Assembly: GCA_022072415.1 (NCBI GenBank)
Contig: JAJVHW010000141.1
Location: 1 to 39,277 of the forward strand
DNA length: 39,277 bases
DNA from: Planctomycetota bacterium
Lineage (GTDB): Bacteria > Planctomycetota > JAJSAM01 > JAJVHW01
Direction of reading: 5' to 3'
Every line of letters starts with the position of its first letter. Position 1 is the first letter of the stretch. Position numbers and translations under genes: made by a program. The notes below the pieces were generated by a model, which saw only the letters and a program-made list of their open reading frames with translations, was not told the DNA's origin and did not search any database. Below are positions 24,920 through 32,827 of the stretch, one piece after another.

Positions 24920-26437
24920 ATGAACGCGAGCCGAGGACGGGATGAAGTGCAGCCGGGCCGGGCGTCCGTGCGGCTCCTCGGATGGATCTTCGCGATCCTC
25001 GCCGTCGGCCTCACCGCGGAGACGTGGTACGAGCTCGAGCGGACGGGCGTCCGGTGGGACGACCTCCGGTCGAGCAGCGGCGCCGGGAAGGCGCTCGCGA
25101 GCACCGTGTCCCGCGCGTTCAACAACCTGCTCGCCATGGTGCTCGCGTTCGTGAGCGTCGCGATCCCGCTCACGGCGAACATGTACACGCCGAAGCTCGT
25201 GGAGATCTTCTTCAGCGACAAGCTGAACATCGCGGGGCTCGTCTTCTTCGCGGTGATGGGGGCCCACGCCGTCTTCGGGCAGTGGATCATGTTCGACCAG
25301 TGGGCGCCGGTGACGCACGTGACCGCGCTCTGGCTGTCGGGCGTGATCGGGTTCGCCGTGCTCGTGCCGTACTACCTCTACGTGCTCGACTTCCTGAACC
25401 CGTCCACGATCATCCGCCGGTGCCGCGACCGCGTGACGGAGGAGTACGGGCGGATCGGGCGGGGCGGGATCCGCGCGTCGCAGCGCCGTCTCCACGACCG
25501 GATCATGCAACTCGGGAACGTGATCCTCCGCGCGGTGGACCGGGCTGACCGCGACGTGGCGATCGACGCCATCGACGCGCTCGAGCACGCGACGCTCGCC
25601 TACCGCGGGCCGAAGGCGTCGGCGCCGGCGGAGTGGTTCGAGGCGCCGCCGGAGCTCTTCCCGGGCGCGTCGGCCGAGGCCATCGCGCTGCTCCACCGGG
25701 AGAAGACGTGGGTCGAGTCCCGCGCGCTCAGCCAGCTCCATCTCGCGTACGTCGCGGCGCTCGCGAAGATGCCCGACGCGGTGAGCGCCATCTCCCTCGT
25801 CAACCGCAGGATCGCGCTCCACGCGGCGGTCTCCGGCGACGGCCCCATGCTGTCCCTCGCGCTCCGCTACTTCAACACGTACGTGCGCACGGCCGTCGCG
25901 AAGCGCGACCTCCACGCGGTCTACGACGTCTTCCACCAGTACCGCGCGCTCGCGACGGAGCTCCTCGACCACCCCGGGTTCGCCGACCGCGCGCGCGACG
26001 CGGCGCGGCACATGCGCTACTACGCCGAGCTCGCGCGGTTCCAGGGCATGGTGTTCGTCTACGAGCTCGCGGCGGCGGAGGTGGCGGGGCTCGTCGAGGC
26101 GGCGTACGTCCGGAAGGCCGCGTGCGCGCGGCAGCTCCTCGACGAGCTCCGCGCGTTCCACAAGGGCGACGCGTCGGGCCGCCTCACGAAGGCGGAGTCG
26201 GTGCTGCTCGCGTGGTTCGTCGAGAACGGGCGGGCGGACGAGGCGGCGATCGTGCGGAAGGGCCTCGAGGAGGCGCCGCGAGCGATGCTCGAGGCCGCGC
26301 ACCGCGACCTCACGACCACGGTCGATCCCGTGTTCTGGGAGATCACCGACCGCCAGGTGAACCTCGACTACGTGGAGCCCGCGCGCCGCGCCGCCGTGGA
26401 CCGCGTGCTCCGCGAGATCCTCGACTCGAAGAGCTGA
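24920..26437 (+). CDS. integral membrane protein, DUF2254-like
   Basis: 505 residues. The N-terminal third has four predicted membrane helices: LLGWIFAILAVGLTAETW (about 15-35), LLAMVLAFVSVAIPL (65-85), NIAGLVFFAVMGAHAVFG (97-117) and a helix near VIGFAVLVPYYLYVL (135-152). The remaining two thirds are cytoplasmic and helical, with STIIRRCRDRVTEEYGR, an RAVDRADRDVAIDAIDAL segment and LAYVAALAKMPDAVSAISLVN. The pattern of a few helices followed by an R-D-A-x-D-x-x-A-I-D-AL stretch recalls DUF2254 membrane proteins, a tentative match from memory. An alternative GTG start at 24968 would remove 16 residues. Confidence 0.75.
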   Translation: MNASRGRDEVQPGRASVRLLGWIFAILAVGLTAETWYELERTGVRWDDLRSSSGAGKALASTVSRAFNNLLAMVLAFVSVAIPLTANMYTPKLVEIFFSDKLNIAGLVFFAVMGAHAVFGQWIMFDQWAPVTHVTALWLSGVIGFAVLVPYYLYVLDFLNPSTIIRRCRDRVTEEYGRIGRGGIRASQRRLHDRIMQLGNVILRAVDRADRDVAIDAIDALEHATLAYRGPKASAPAEWFEAPPELFPGASAEAIALLHREKTWVESRALSQLHLAYVAALAKMPDAVSAISLVNRRIALHAAVSGDGPMLSLALRYFNTYVRTAVAKRDLHAVYDVFHQYRALATELLDHPGFADRARDAARHMRYYAELARFQGMVFVYELAAAEVAGLVEAAYVRKAACARQLLDELRAFHKGDASGRLTKAESVLLAWFVENGRADEAAIVRKGLEEAPRAMLEAAHRDLTTTVDPVFWEITDRQVNLDYVEPARRAAVDRVLREILDSKS

Positions 26438-26582
26438 CCCGGATCATCCACGAAGGTTCGCGCCAGGCCGAACCCGCGGGCGCGCTGCTGCGTCGGAGCC
26501 CTTGACCGACGTGCCGAAGTCGCTCTGCGGTCTCCTCCTTGCATCGCATTCCGCGGATCTCGGCCAGGACAGTCCGTCGCCG

Positions 26583-26603
26583 GGCGACCGTTTGCGGATC
26601 GCC
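26583..26603. terminator. possible terminator hairpin in convergent gap
   Basis: GGCGACCG/CGGaTCGCC, 8 bp with one bulged base and loop TTTG. It lies in the 247-base gap 26438-26684 between the membrane protein and the TauE-like gene. I see no gene or other element in that gap. Confidence 0.35.
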
Positions 26604-26684
26604 GTAGGATGTCGACGTACGGTGCAAGCCGTCGCAGCGCTGGATGCCGTTCTCGCGCGAACCCTCGTGAATGACCGGGTCAAG

Positions 26685-27500
26685 TCAGCGGAAGAGGTCC
26701 ATGGCGAGCTTCGCCACCGTGGCGACGACCACGACGAACACCGCGCGGCGCACGAGCGTGTCGCTGCCGCGCACCGTGATGCGCGCACCCAGCGTGGCTC
26801 CCGCGAACTGTCCCGCGGCCATCGGCAGGGCGACGGCCCACTCCACGCGGCCGAGGGCCGCGAAGCACGCGCAGGAAGCGAGGTTCGACGCGAAGTTGAT
26901 CGCCTTCGCGTCGGCCGACGCCTCCCGCGCGCTGTCGCCGAAGAGCGCGACGAACCCGAGGATGAGGAACGTCCCGGTGCCCGGCCCGAAGAACCCGTCG
27001 TAGGCCGCCACCGCGAACGCGAGGAGCGCAGCCACCGACGGAACCGCCGTGCGCGCTTCGCGGTGCCCCGCGCCGAAACGCGGCCGGAACGCGAGGAACG
27101 CGGCGACCGCGACGAGGAGCGTCATCACCACCGGCTTCACGGCGAACGGGACCTTCTCCTCGAGCTTCAGCAGCAGCGCCACGCCGAGGGCCGCGCCGAG
27201 GAGGCCCATCGGGAACGTGACCCGCGCGAGCCTCCGCCGCACGAGCCCCGCCCGCCAGTAGGACGCCAGCGCCGCGCCGCTCCCGAAGACCGACTGGCCC
27301 TTGTTCGTCCCCAGGGCGACGCCGGTGGGGAGCCCTGCGAGGAGCAGCGCCGGGAGCGTGATGACGCCGCCTCCGCCCGCGATCGCGTCCACGAGCCCCG
27401 CGACGAACGCCGCCCCCGCGAGCGCGGCCACCGCCCACGGCGTGAGGTCGTACGGGAGTTCCACCGGCGCGGTGTAGCCGGGCGCGCGGCGGCCGTCCAT
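26685..27500 (-). CDS. TauE/SafE (TSUP) family membrane permease
   Basis: 271 residues with about eight hydrophobic helices. The first repeat has the family pattern AAFVAGLVDAIAGGGGVITL then LGTNKGQSVFGSGAAL. The second half repeats it with YDGFFGPGTGTFLILGF and AKAINFASNLASCACF. These duplicated Gly-rich motifs are characteristic of the TSUP family, whose members move sulfite, sulfonates or other organic anions. The substrate is not readable. The ATG at 27500 gives a 20-residue N-terminal extension; GTG before ELPYDLTPW is an alternative. It is divergent from the repeat-protein gene, with 118 bases between starts. Confidence 0.9.
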   Translation of the reverse strand: MDGRRAPGYTAPVELPYDLTPWAVAALAGAAFVAGLVDAIAGGGGVITLPALLLAGLPTGVALGTNKGQSVFGSGAALASYWRAGLVRRRLARVTFPMGLLGAALGVALLLKLEEKVPFAVKPVVMTLLVAVAAFLAFRPRFGAGHREARTAVPSVAALLAFAVAAYDGFFGPGTGTFLILGFVALFGDSAREASADAKAINFASNLASCACFAALGRVEWAVALPMAAGQFAGATLGARITVRGSDTLVRRAVFVVVVATVAKLAMDLFR

Positions 27501-27561
27501 CTGTGCGGGCGGCGTGTCCCTCGGCGGGGACAGGAAACGGGCCGGACGGCCCCGATTCGGG

Positions 27562-27576
27562 TGGCACGGTCCTCGC
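27562..27576 (+). promoter_or_regulatory. possible sigma-54 (-24/-12) promoter
   Basis: TGGCACG at 27562-27568, four bases, then TCGC at 27573-27576. The consensus is TGGCACG-N4-TTGC, so spacing is exact and only one position differs. The -12 element lies 43 bases before the ATG of the Cys-rich repeat protein. No upstream activator site was identified. Confidence 0.35.
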
Positions 27577-27618
27577 GTTCCTCCCCGCGTTCCCGGTCCT
27601 TCGAACGAGGAGGTCCCC

Positions 27619-28434
27619 ATGCTGCGAACCCGCCTGGTCCTTTCGGTCCCTGCCGCCCTGCTCGCGCTGTCGGCCACGATGACGTCCGCGTCCCCGGCGG
27701 CCGCCGACGAGCCCTGCGGCGCCGACCGCCGCGAGCACGGCCGTTCGCTCCCCGAGGAGCGCTGCGGCACGCCGGCGCCCCAGGCGTCCGGCGGCGTCTG
27801 GGTGCGCGGCCACTACGAGACGCGCGTCGAGTGCGTCACGGTGCCCGCGGTCGTCGAGCGGCGGTGGTGCCCGCCGGTGATGGAGCGCGTCCGGGTACCG
27901 GAGGTCTGCGAGGACGTCCGCATCCCCGCCGTCTGCGAGCGCGTGTGGTGCCCGCCCGTCGTCGAGCGCGTCTGGTGCGCGCCGGTGATCGAGAAGGTCT
28001 GGCAGCCGCCGGTCTGCGAGCGGGTGTGGGTCCCGCCGGTTCACGAACGCGTCCGCATCCCGGCCCGTTACGAGACGGTCTACGACTCGCTCGGCTGCCC
28101 GCACCGCGTGCTCGTGTCGCCCGCGCGCACCGAGGTCCGCTGCGTCCGCGAGGGACGGTGGGAGGAGCGCGAGGTCCGGCCCGGGTGCTTCGTGGACAAG
28201 ATCGTGAAGGCCGGCTGCTTCGAGACGCGGGAGGTCCGTCCGGGACGCTTCGAGGAGCGGATCGTCACGCCCGAGCGCGTCGAACGCCGCGTGGTGACCC
28301 CCGCCCGCTTCGAGGAGCGCGTCGTCCGCGAAGGCCGCTTCGAGGAGGTCGTCGTCTCTCCCGCCCGCACCGAGCGCCGCTCGACGCAGGTCTGGGTCCC
28401 CGGCCACTGGGACGAAGCCCCCCGGCGCCTCTGA
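27619..28434 (+). CDS. secreted Cys-containing protein with two 10-residue repeat arrays
   Basis: 271 residues with signal peptide (MLRTRLVLSVPAALLALSAT, cleavage near AAAD) and GAGGAGG ribosome site. The mature protein is almost entirely repeats. Array 1 (about 76-155) has eight units of the form P-x-V-x-E-R-V-[RW]-x (VCERVWCPP, VIEKVWQPP, VHERVRIPA). Array 2 (about 167-256) has nine units of the form P-x-R-F-E-E-R-x-V (RFEERIVTPE, RFEERVVREG). Both ends carry a related motif, VWVRGHYET and VWVPGHWDE. Ten Cys fall mainly in array 1 and the junction. The alternation of charged and beta-branched residues suggests stacked strands. A structural envelope or surface role is inference. Upstream is a possible sigma-54 site, downstream three hairpins. 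Confidence 0.82.
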   Translation: MLRTRLVLSVPAALLALSATMTSASPAAADEPCGADRREHGRSLPEERCGTPAPQASGGVWVRGHYETRVECVTVPAVVERRWCPPVMERVRVPEVCEDVRIPAVCERVWCPPVVERVWCAPVIEKVWQPPVCERVWVPPVHERVRIPARYETVYDSLGCPHRVLVSPARTEVRCVREGRWEEREVRPGCFVDKIVKAGCFETREVRPGRFEERIVTPERVERRVVTPARFEERVVREGRFEEVVVSPARTERRSTQVWVPGHWDEAPRRL

Positions 28435-28459
28435 CGTCCGCGCGGCGCCGGCCGCACCC

Positions 28460-28479
28460 GCCCGCGGAAGACCGCGGGC
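28460..28479. terminator. hairpin 1 of 3 downstream of the repeat-protein gene
   Basis: Perfect 8-bp stem GCCCGCGG/CCGCGGGC with AAGA loop, 26 bases after the stop. No T-tract. Likely transcription terminator or mRNA 3' structure. Confidence 0.45.
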
Positions 28480-28489
28480 CACCGCCGCA

Positions 28490-28519
28490 CCGCGGTCCCG
28501 GGAAGCGCCCGGACCGCGG
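28490..28519. terminator. hairpin 2 of 3
   Basis: Perfect 9-bp outer stem CCGCGGTCC/GGACCGCGG with an inner 3-bp GGG/CCC extension, 10 bases after hairpin 1. Confidence 0.45.
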
Positions 28520-28524
28520 CCTCC

Positions 28525-28555
28525 GTGCGGGCGGGGGATGAGCCTCCGCCCGCAC
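28525..28555. promoter_or_regulatory. hairpin 3 of 3, upstream of the NuoE-NuoF fusion gene
   Basis: Perfect 10-bp stem GTGCGGGCGG/CCGCCCGCAC with an 11-base loop, ending 49 bases before the NuoEF start. It could be a third terminator element or a leader structure of the downstream gene. Confidence 0.4.
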
Positions 28556-28604
28556 ACCCCCGCGCCGACTTCGCGAGCCGATCCGCCGGGAGTAGTCTCA
28601 CGCG

Positions 28605-30221
28605 ATGGACAATCTGCTCCACCGCCTCCACGAGCTCCAGCTCGCGCACGGCTGGCTCTCGGACGACACCCTCCGCGCCGCGTCGCGCGACTGGAACGTC
28701 CCGCTCTACCAGCTCCAGGCGGTCACGAGCTTCTATCCGCACTACCGCCGGTCGCCGCCGCCGCGCGCCACGGTCGCCGTGTGCCGCGACGCCGCGTGCT
28801 GGATGAAGGGCGGCGAGACGTACGTGCGCGAGATCCGGAGCCGGCTCGCGGCGCACGCCGACGTCGAGGTGAAGGAGGTCTCGTGCCTCGGGCGCTGCGA
28901 GTGCGCGCCCGCCGCGGCGGTGGACGACGTCCCGGTCGAGGGCTGGTCCGCGGCCGAGGTCGCCGACGGCGCGCTCCGGCGGAAGCCGCTCCCCGCCGAC
29001 GAGCCGACGGCGTCCCCGCGCCGATTCGACGCCGACCCGTACCCGTCCCGCGACGCGCACTACGGACGCCTCCGCGCCGCGCTCGCCGACGCCGCGTCCG
29101 CCCGCGCCGCGATCCCGCAGACGCTCCGTGACGCGGGGCTCCGCGGCATGGGCGGCGCCGGGTTCCCGACCGGGATGAAGTGGCAGCTCGTGCGCGACGC
29201 GGTCCCGTCGGACGGGAGCGGCGTGAAGTACGCGGTGGTGAACGCCGACGAGTCGGAGCCGGGCACCTTCAAGGACCGCGTGATCCTCGAGGAGCTTCCG
29301 CACCTCGTGATCGAGGGGCTCCTCCTCGGGTGCCTCGTCACCGGCGCGCGCACCGCCGTCGTCTACATCCGCCACGAGTACACGCGGGAGCGGAAGGCGA
29401 TCGAACGGGAGATCGTGCGCGTGCGGTCGCTGGGGCTCCTCGACGCGATGGGGGGCGTGGACCTCTCGGTCTTCGTCTCGCCGGGCGGCTACATCCTCGG
29501 CGAGGAGACGGCGCTCCTCGAGGCGCTCGAGGGGAAGCGCGGCGAGCCGCGCAACAAGCCGCCGTTCCCCGTCACGCACGGGATCTTCGGCCGGCCGACG
29601 CTCGTCAACAACGTCGAGACGTACGCGTTCGTGCCGAAGATCCTCACCGTCGGAGCCGACGCGTGGAAGGCGATGGGGAAGAACGGCGCGCCGGGGCTGA
29701 AGTTCCTCTCGCTCTGCGGTGACGTGGCGAAACCCGGCGTCTACCTCGTCCCCATGGGGACCACGGTCCGCGAGTTCGTGGACGGGCCGGGCGGCGGCAT
29801 GGCGCCCGGGAAGCGGATGCAGGCGTTCTGCCCCGGCGGCGCGAGCGCGCCGTTCCTCCCCGCGTCGGCCGCGGACACGCCGCTCTCCTTCGACGGGATG
29901 GCGAAGGCCGGGTCGATGCTCGGCTCGGGCGCGGTGGTCGTCGTCGCCGAGGGGCACGACCTCCTTGCGCTCGCCGGGAACCTCGTCCGGTTCTTCCGGA
30001 ACGAGTCGTGCGGGAAGTGCGTCCCCTGTCGCGTCGGGAGCGACAAGGCGGTGCAGATCATCGACGGCGTGCTCGCCGGACGTTCCGACCGCGCCGCGTT
30101 CGACGCGATCCCCGCACTCGACGAGGCGCTCCGTCTCACGTCGATCTGCGGACTCGGCCAGGTGGCGCTGAACCCGCTGACGAGCATCCTCCGGCACTTC
30201 CCCGGCGCGGCCGCGCGCTGA
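28605..30221 (+). CDS. NuoE-NuoF fusion: NADH/FMN diaphorase subunit of formate dehydrogenase
   Basis: 538 residues joining two complex I modules. Residues 1-110 are NuoE-like: a helical start, then a thioredoxin-fold [2Fe-2S] site with Cys60, Cys65, Cys94 and Cys98 (VCRDAACW and SCLGRCEC). Residues 150-538 are NuoF-like: FMN loop RGMGGAGFPTGMKW (180-193), NADESEPGTFKDR, PGGYILGEETALLEALEG (NADH site) and a [4Fe-4S] site at Cys469, Cys472, Cys475 (ESCGKCVPCR) and Cys515. It would reduce NAD+ with electrons from a partner. HoxF of NAD-reducing hydrogenases has the same fusion, but no hydrogenase is near. The FdhA gene at 35544 makes formate dehydrogenase beta/gamma the best role. Confidence 0.9.
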   Translation: MDNLLHRLHELQLAHGWLSDDTLRAASRDWNVPLYQLQAVTSFYPHYRRSPPPRATVAVCRDAACWMKGGETYVREIRSRLAAHADVEVKEVSCLGRCECAPAAAVDDVPVEGWSAAEVADGALRRKPLPADEPTASPRRFDADPYPSRDAHYGRLRAALADAASARAAIPQTLRDAGLRGMGGAGFPTGMKWQLVRDAVPSDGSGVKYAVVNADESEPGTFKDRVILEELPHLVIEGLLLGCLVTGARTAVVYIRHEYTRERKAIEREIVRVRSLGLLDAMGGVDLSVFVSPGGYILGEETALLEALEGKRGEPRNKPPFPVTHGIFGRPTLVNNVETYAFVPKILTVGADAWKAMGKNGAPGLKFLSLCGDVAKPGVYLVPMGTTVREFVDGPGGGMAPGKRMQAFCPGGASAPFLPASAADTPLSFDGMAKAGSMLGSGAVVVVAEGHDLLALAGNLVRFFRNESCGKCVPCRVGSDKAVQIIDGVLAGRSDRAAFDAIPALDEALRLTSICGLGQVALNPLTSILRHFPGAAAR

Positions 30222-30225
30222 GCAG

Positions 30226-30240
30226 GCCGCCGACGGCGGC
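30226..30240. terminator. short hairpin after the NuoE-NuoF fusion gene
   Basis: GCCGCC/GGCGGC with a 3-base loop, five bases after the stop, in the 66-base convergent gap to the small Lys/Ala-rich gene. Weak evidence: short and GC-only. Confidence 0.3.
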
Positions 30241-30287
30241 TCGCCGCCGGTCACGACTCGACGTCGGTCATCACGCGCCGTCGGTCC

Positions 30288-30587
30288 CTACTCGCCGTCG
30301 ATCATGGGCACCTTCTGGGGCGAGACGCACCAGTTGGCGCCCTTCTTCGCGGCCTCCGCATCGGCGGCGGCGCGGGCGTTGTAGGGGTAGGTCGAGGCGG
30401 GCGTGCCGCCGATCGGACCGACGCCCCACACGATCTTCATCCGGGGGGGCGCCTTCGGGGCGCGCGTCTTCTTCGCGGCGGGCTTGGCGGCTTTCGCCGC
30501 CTTCGCGGCGGCCTTCTCCGTGGCCGTGGCCTCCGCCTCGGCGGCGGCGCGGGCGATGCGGTCGTGGTTCGAGGCGTGGCGCGGCAT
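30288..30587 (-). CDS. small protein with Lys/Ala-rich tail, unknown function
   Basis: 99 residues with a strong ribosome site (GGGGAGGA on the minus strand, about six bases before the ATG). The N-terminal half is Ala/Lys-rich (AAAKAAKAAKPAAKKTRAPK), like histone H1-type DNA-binding tails. The C-terminal half is a compact domain: MKIVWGVGPIGGTPASTYPY, then NARAAADAEAAKKGANWCVS, then PQKVPM. I have a recollection of similar WGVG...FPY...PQKVPM proteins but no function. It sits in reverse orientation between NuoEF and the sugar dehydrogenase gene, interrupting the strand of the redox cluster. Confidence 0.7.
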   Translation of the reverse strand: MPRHASNHDRIARAAAEAEATATEKAAAKAAKAAKPAAKKTRAPKAPPRMKIVWGVGPIGGTPASTYPYNARAAADAEAAKKGANWCVSPQKVPMIDGE

Positions 30588-30708
30588 GAGATGTCCTCCC
30601 CAGCGCCCCGCGGGTCGCGCCGCCTCTCGTGCGGGCGCCGCGGGGACGCCTTGAAGAGAACCGGACGGCCCGTCTCCGCGTGCAGGATTGTGGACGGTGG
30701 CGACGGAT

Positions 30709-30742
30709 TCCGGGCCTCCGGGCTCCGTCGGGAGGGCCCGGA
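30709..30742 (+). promoter_or_regulatory. leader hairpin upstream of the sugar dehydrogenase fusion gene
   Basis: TCCGGGCC/GGCCCGGA continues as TCC/GGA after one bulged G: 11 bp around an 11-base loop, ending 17 bases before the ATG at 30760. It could be an attenuator or a translation-control structure. The rest of the 172-base gap 30588-30759 has no gene. Confidence 0.35.
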
Positions 30743-30759
30743 CCGCCGACGGAAGTACC

Positions 30760-32814
30760 ATGTCGGGCATGACCCGGTTCCTCGTGGCGCTCGTCGCGGC
30801 GTGCGCCGCCCTGTTCGTCGGGCCGGCGGCCGCGTCGCCGGAGAACGTCGTCTCCCTCGTGGACGCCTTCCCCGGGGTGACCTTCGACCGCCCCCTCGCG
30901 GCCGTCCAGCCCCCTGACGGCACGGACCGGATGTTCGTGGTCGAGCAGGGCGGCCGGGTGTGGATCACGGACCACCCCGCGCCGGCGCCCCCGGGGCAGT
31001 CGCGGAAGACGCTCTTCCTCGACCTCTCGGCCGACGTGAGCCGCCTCGGGAACGAGGAGGGTCTCCTCGGCTTCGCGTTCCACCCGGACTTCGCGGCGAA
31101 CCGGCGGTTCTTCGTCCAGTACTCCGCGCGGTACACGCAGTCGAGCCAGCGGAGGAACGTCGTCTCGGAGATGACGTCGCGCGCCGACGACCCGGACGCC
31201 GCGGACCGCGCGGGCGAGCGGATCGTCATGCAGATCGCGCAACCCTACGAGAACCACAACGGCGGATGGCTCGGGTTCGGCGCGGACGGGATGCTCTACA
31301 TCGCCGTCGGCGACGGCGGATCCGCCGAGGACCCGCTGGAGGCCGGGCAGCGCCTCGACACCCGGCTCGCGAAGATCCTGCGGATCGACGTGGACAGCGC
31401 GCAGCCGTATGCCGTCCCGAACGACAACCCGTTCGTCTCCCGCCAGAACGCGCTGCCCGAGATCTGGGCCTACGGGCTCCGCAACCCGTGGCGGTGCTCG
31501 TTCGACCGGCAGACCGGGGACCTCTGGGCCGGCGACGTCGGCCAGTACGCGGTGGAGGAGATCGACCGGATCGTCCCCGGCGGAAACTACGGATGGGACC
31601 GGAAGGAGGGGAACGACGACTTCGAGCCGGAGCAGTTCCCGCCCGCCGACCCTCTCCGCGCGCCGGTGGCGACGTACGGGCACGGAGTGGGCCAGTCGGT
31701 GACGGGCGGGTTCGTGTACCGCGGGAGCGCCGTCGAGTGCCTCGCGGGGAAGTACGTGTTCGGCGACTTCGAGACCGGGCGCATCTGGGCGCTCGACGAT
31801 CCCTACGGGGACGCCGACATGGAGGACGTGCTCGACACCGACGAACTGATCGCGAGCTTCGGCGAGGACCGGGACGGCGAGCTCTTCGTGTGCTCGTTCA
31901 CCGGGAAGGTGCTCCGGGTCGTGGACGACGGCGAGCCGCCGGCCGAGACGCCGCTGCCGCCCGAACTCTCGGACCTCGGCATCTTCGCGGACCTCGAGTC
32001 GCTCCGCCCGGTGCAGGGCGCGCTCCGCTACGACGTCCTCTCGCCCCTCTGGTCCGACGGCGCGGAGAAGCCGCGGTTCCTCGTGCTTCCCGAGGGCGAG
32101 GCGATGACCTGGCGCGACGCCGACGCCTTCGACGTCCCCGCCGGCACGATCGCGGTGAAGTCCTTCACGCGCGGCGGCGAGCGTCTCGAGACGCGGGTGA
32201 TCCGGCGCACGGCGACCGGGTTCCAGGCGGCGACGTACCGCTGGCGCGGCGACCTCGCCGACGCGGACCGCGTGGACGCGTCGTCCGTCGCGACCGCGGG
32301 CGGGGGGCCCTGGACGTTCCCGAGCCCGGACGACTGCCGGAAATGCCATACGAACGCCGCGGGCTTCCTGCTCGCGGTGTCCGCGCGGCAGATCCCGAAG
32401 GGCACGCTCGCGAAGTGGAGGAGGAAGGGCGTCCTCGACGGGGCGCCACCGCTCGGCCGCGTCGCGCAGAACGTCCCGGTCCGCGGGAGGGGCCGCGCCG
32501 ACGCCCGCGCGCGGAGCTACATGGACGCGAACTGCTCGTTCTGCCACCGGCCCGACGACGAGACGAACGCGGGACTCGACCTCCGCGCGACCACCGCGCT
32601 CGAGGACACCGGCGCGCTCGACGCCGTGCCGCAGCACGGCGACGCGGGGCTCGCCGACCCGCGCATCCTCGCGCCGGGAGAGCCCGCGCGGAGCACGCTG
32701 CTCGAACGGATGCGCATCCGCGGCGACGGGCAGATGCCGCAGCTCGCGACGCACGTCCCCGACGACGACGCGATCCGCACGCTGGAACGCTGGATCCTCC
32801 GCCTCCGTCGCTGA
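30760..32814 (+). CDS. secreted GSDH-type sugar dehydrogenase fused to a diheme cytochrome c domain
   Basis: 684 residues with signal peptide (MTRFLVALVAACAALFVGP, cleavage near AAAS). Residues about 30-390 form a six-bladed propeller of the PQQ-dependent glucose/sorbosone dehydrogenase family: GLLGFAFHPDF, then QPYENHNGGWLGFGADGMLY, IAVGDGG, AYGLRNPWRCSFDR, GDVGQ and GGNYGW. Residues about 400-684 carry two heme-c sites, CRKCH (526-530) and CSFCH (592-596), within a region resembling the HNE_0200/SO2930 conserved family. The enzyme probably oxidises a sugar or alcohol in the periplasm and passes electrons to its own hemes. Start at 30760 or 30769 is not resolved. The mobA-moaD gene begins 13 bases later. 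Confidence 0.87.
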   Translation: MSGMTRFLVALVAACAALFVGPAAASPENVVSLVDAFPGVTFDRPLAAVQPPDGTDRMFVVEQGGRVWITDHPAPAPPGQSRKTLFLDLSADVSRLGNEEGLLGFAFHPDFAANRRFFVQYSARYTQSSQRRNVVSEMTSRADDPDAADRAGERIVMQIAQPYENHNGGWLGFGADGMLYIAVGDGGSAEDPLEAGQRLDTRLAKILRIDVDSAQPYAVPNDNPFVSRQNALPEIWAYGLRNPWRCSFDRQTGDLWAGDVGQYAVEEIDRIVPGGNYGWDRKEGNDDFEPEQFPPADPLRAPVATYGHGVGQSVTGGFVYRGSAVECLAGKYVFGDFETGRIWALDDPYGDADMEDVLDTDELIASFGEDRDGELFVCSFTGKVLRVVDDGEPPAETPLPPELSDLGIFADLESLRPVQGALRYDVLSPLWSDGAEKPRFLVLPEGEAMTWRDADAFDVPAGTIAVKSFTRGGERLETRVIRRTATGFQAATYRWRGDLADADRVDASSVATAGGGPWTFPSPDDCRKCHTNAAGFLLAVSARQIPKGTLAKWRRKGVLDGAPPLGRVAQNVPVRGRGRADARARSYMDANCSFCHRPDDETNAGLDLRATTALEDTGALDAVPQHGDAGLADPRILAPGEPARSTLLERMRIRGDGQMPQLATHVPDDDAIRTLERWILRLRR

Positions 32815-32827
32815 TACGCTGCCGGAG

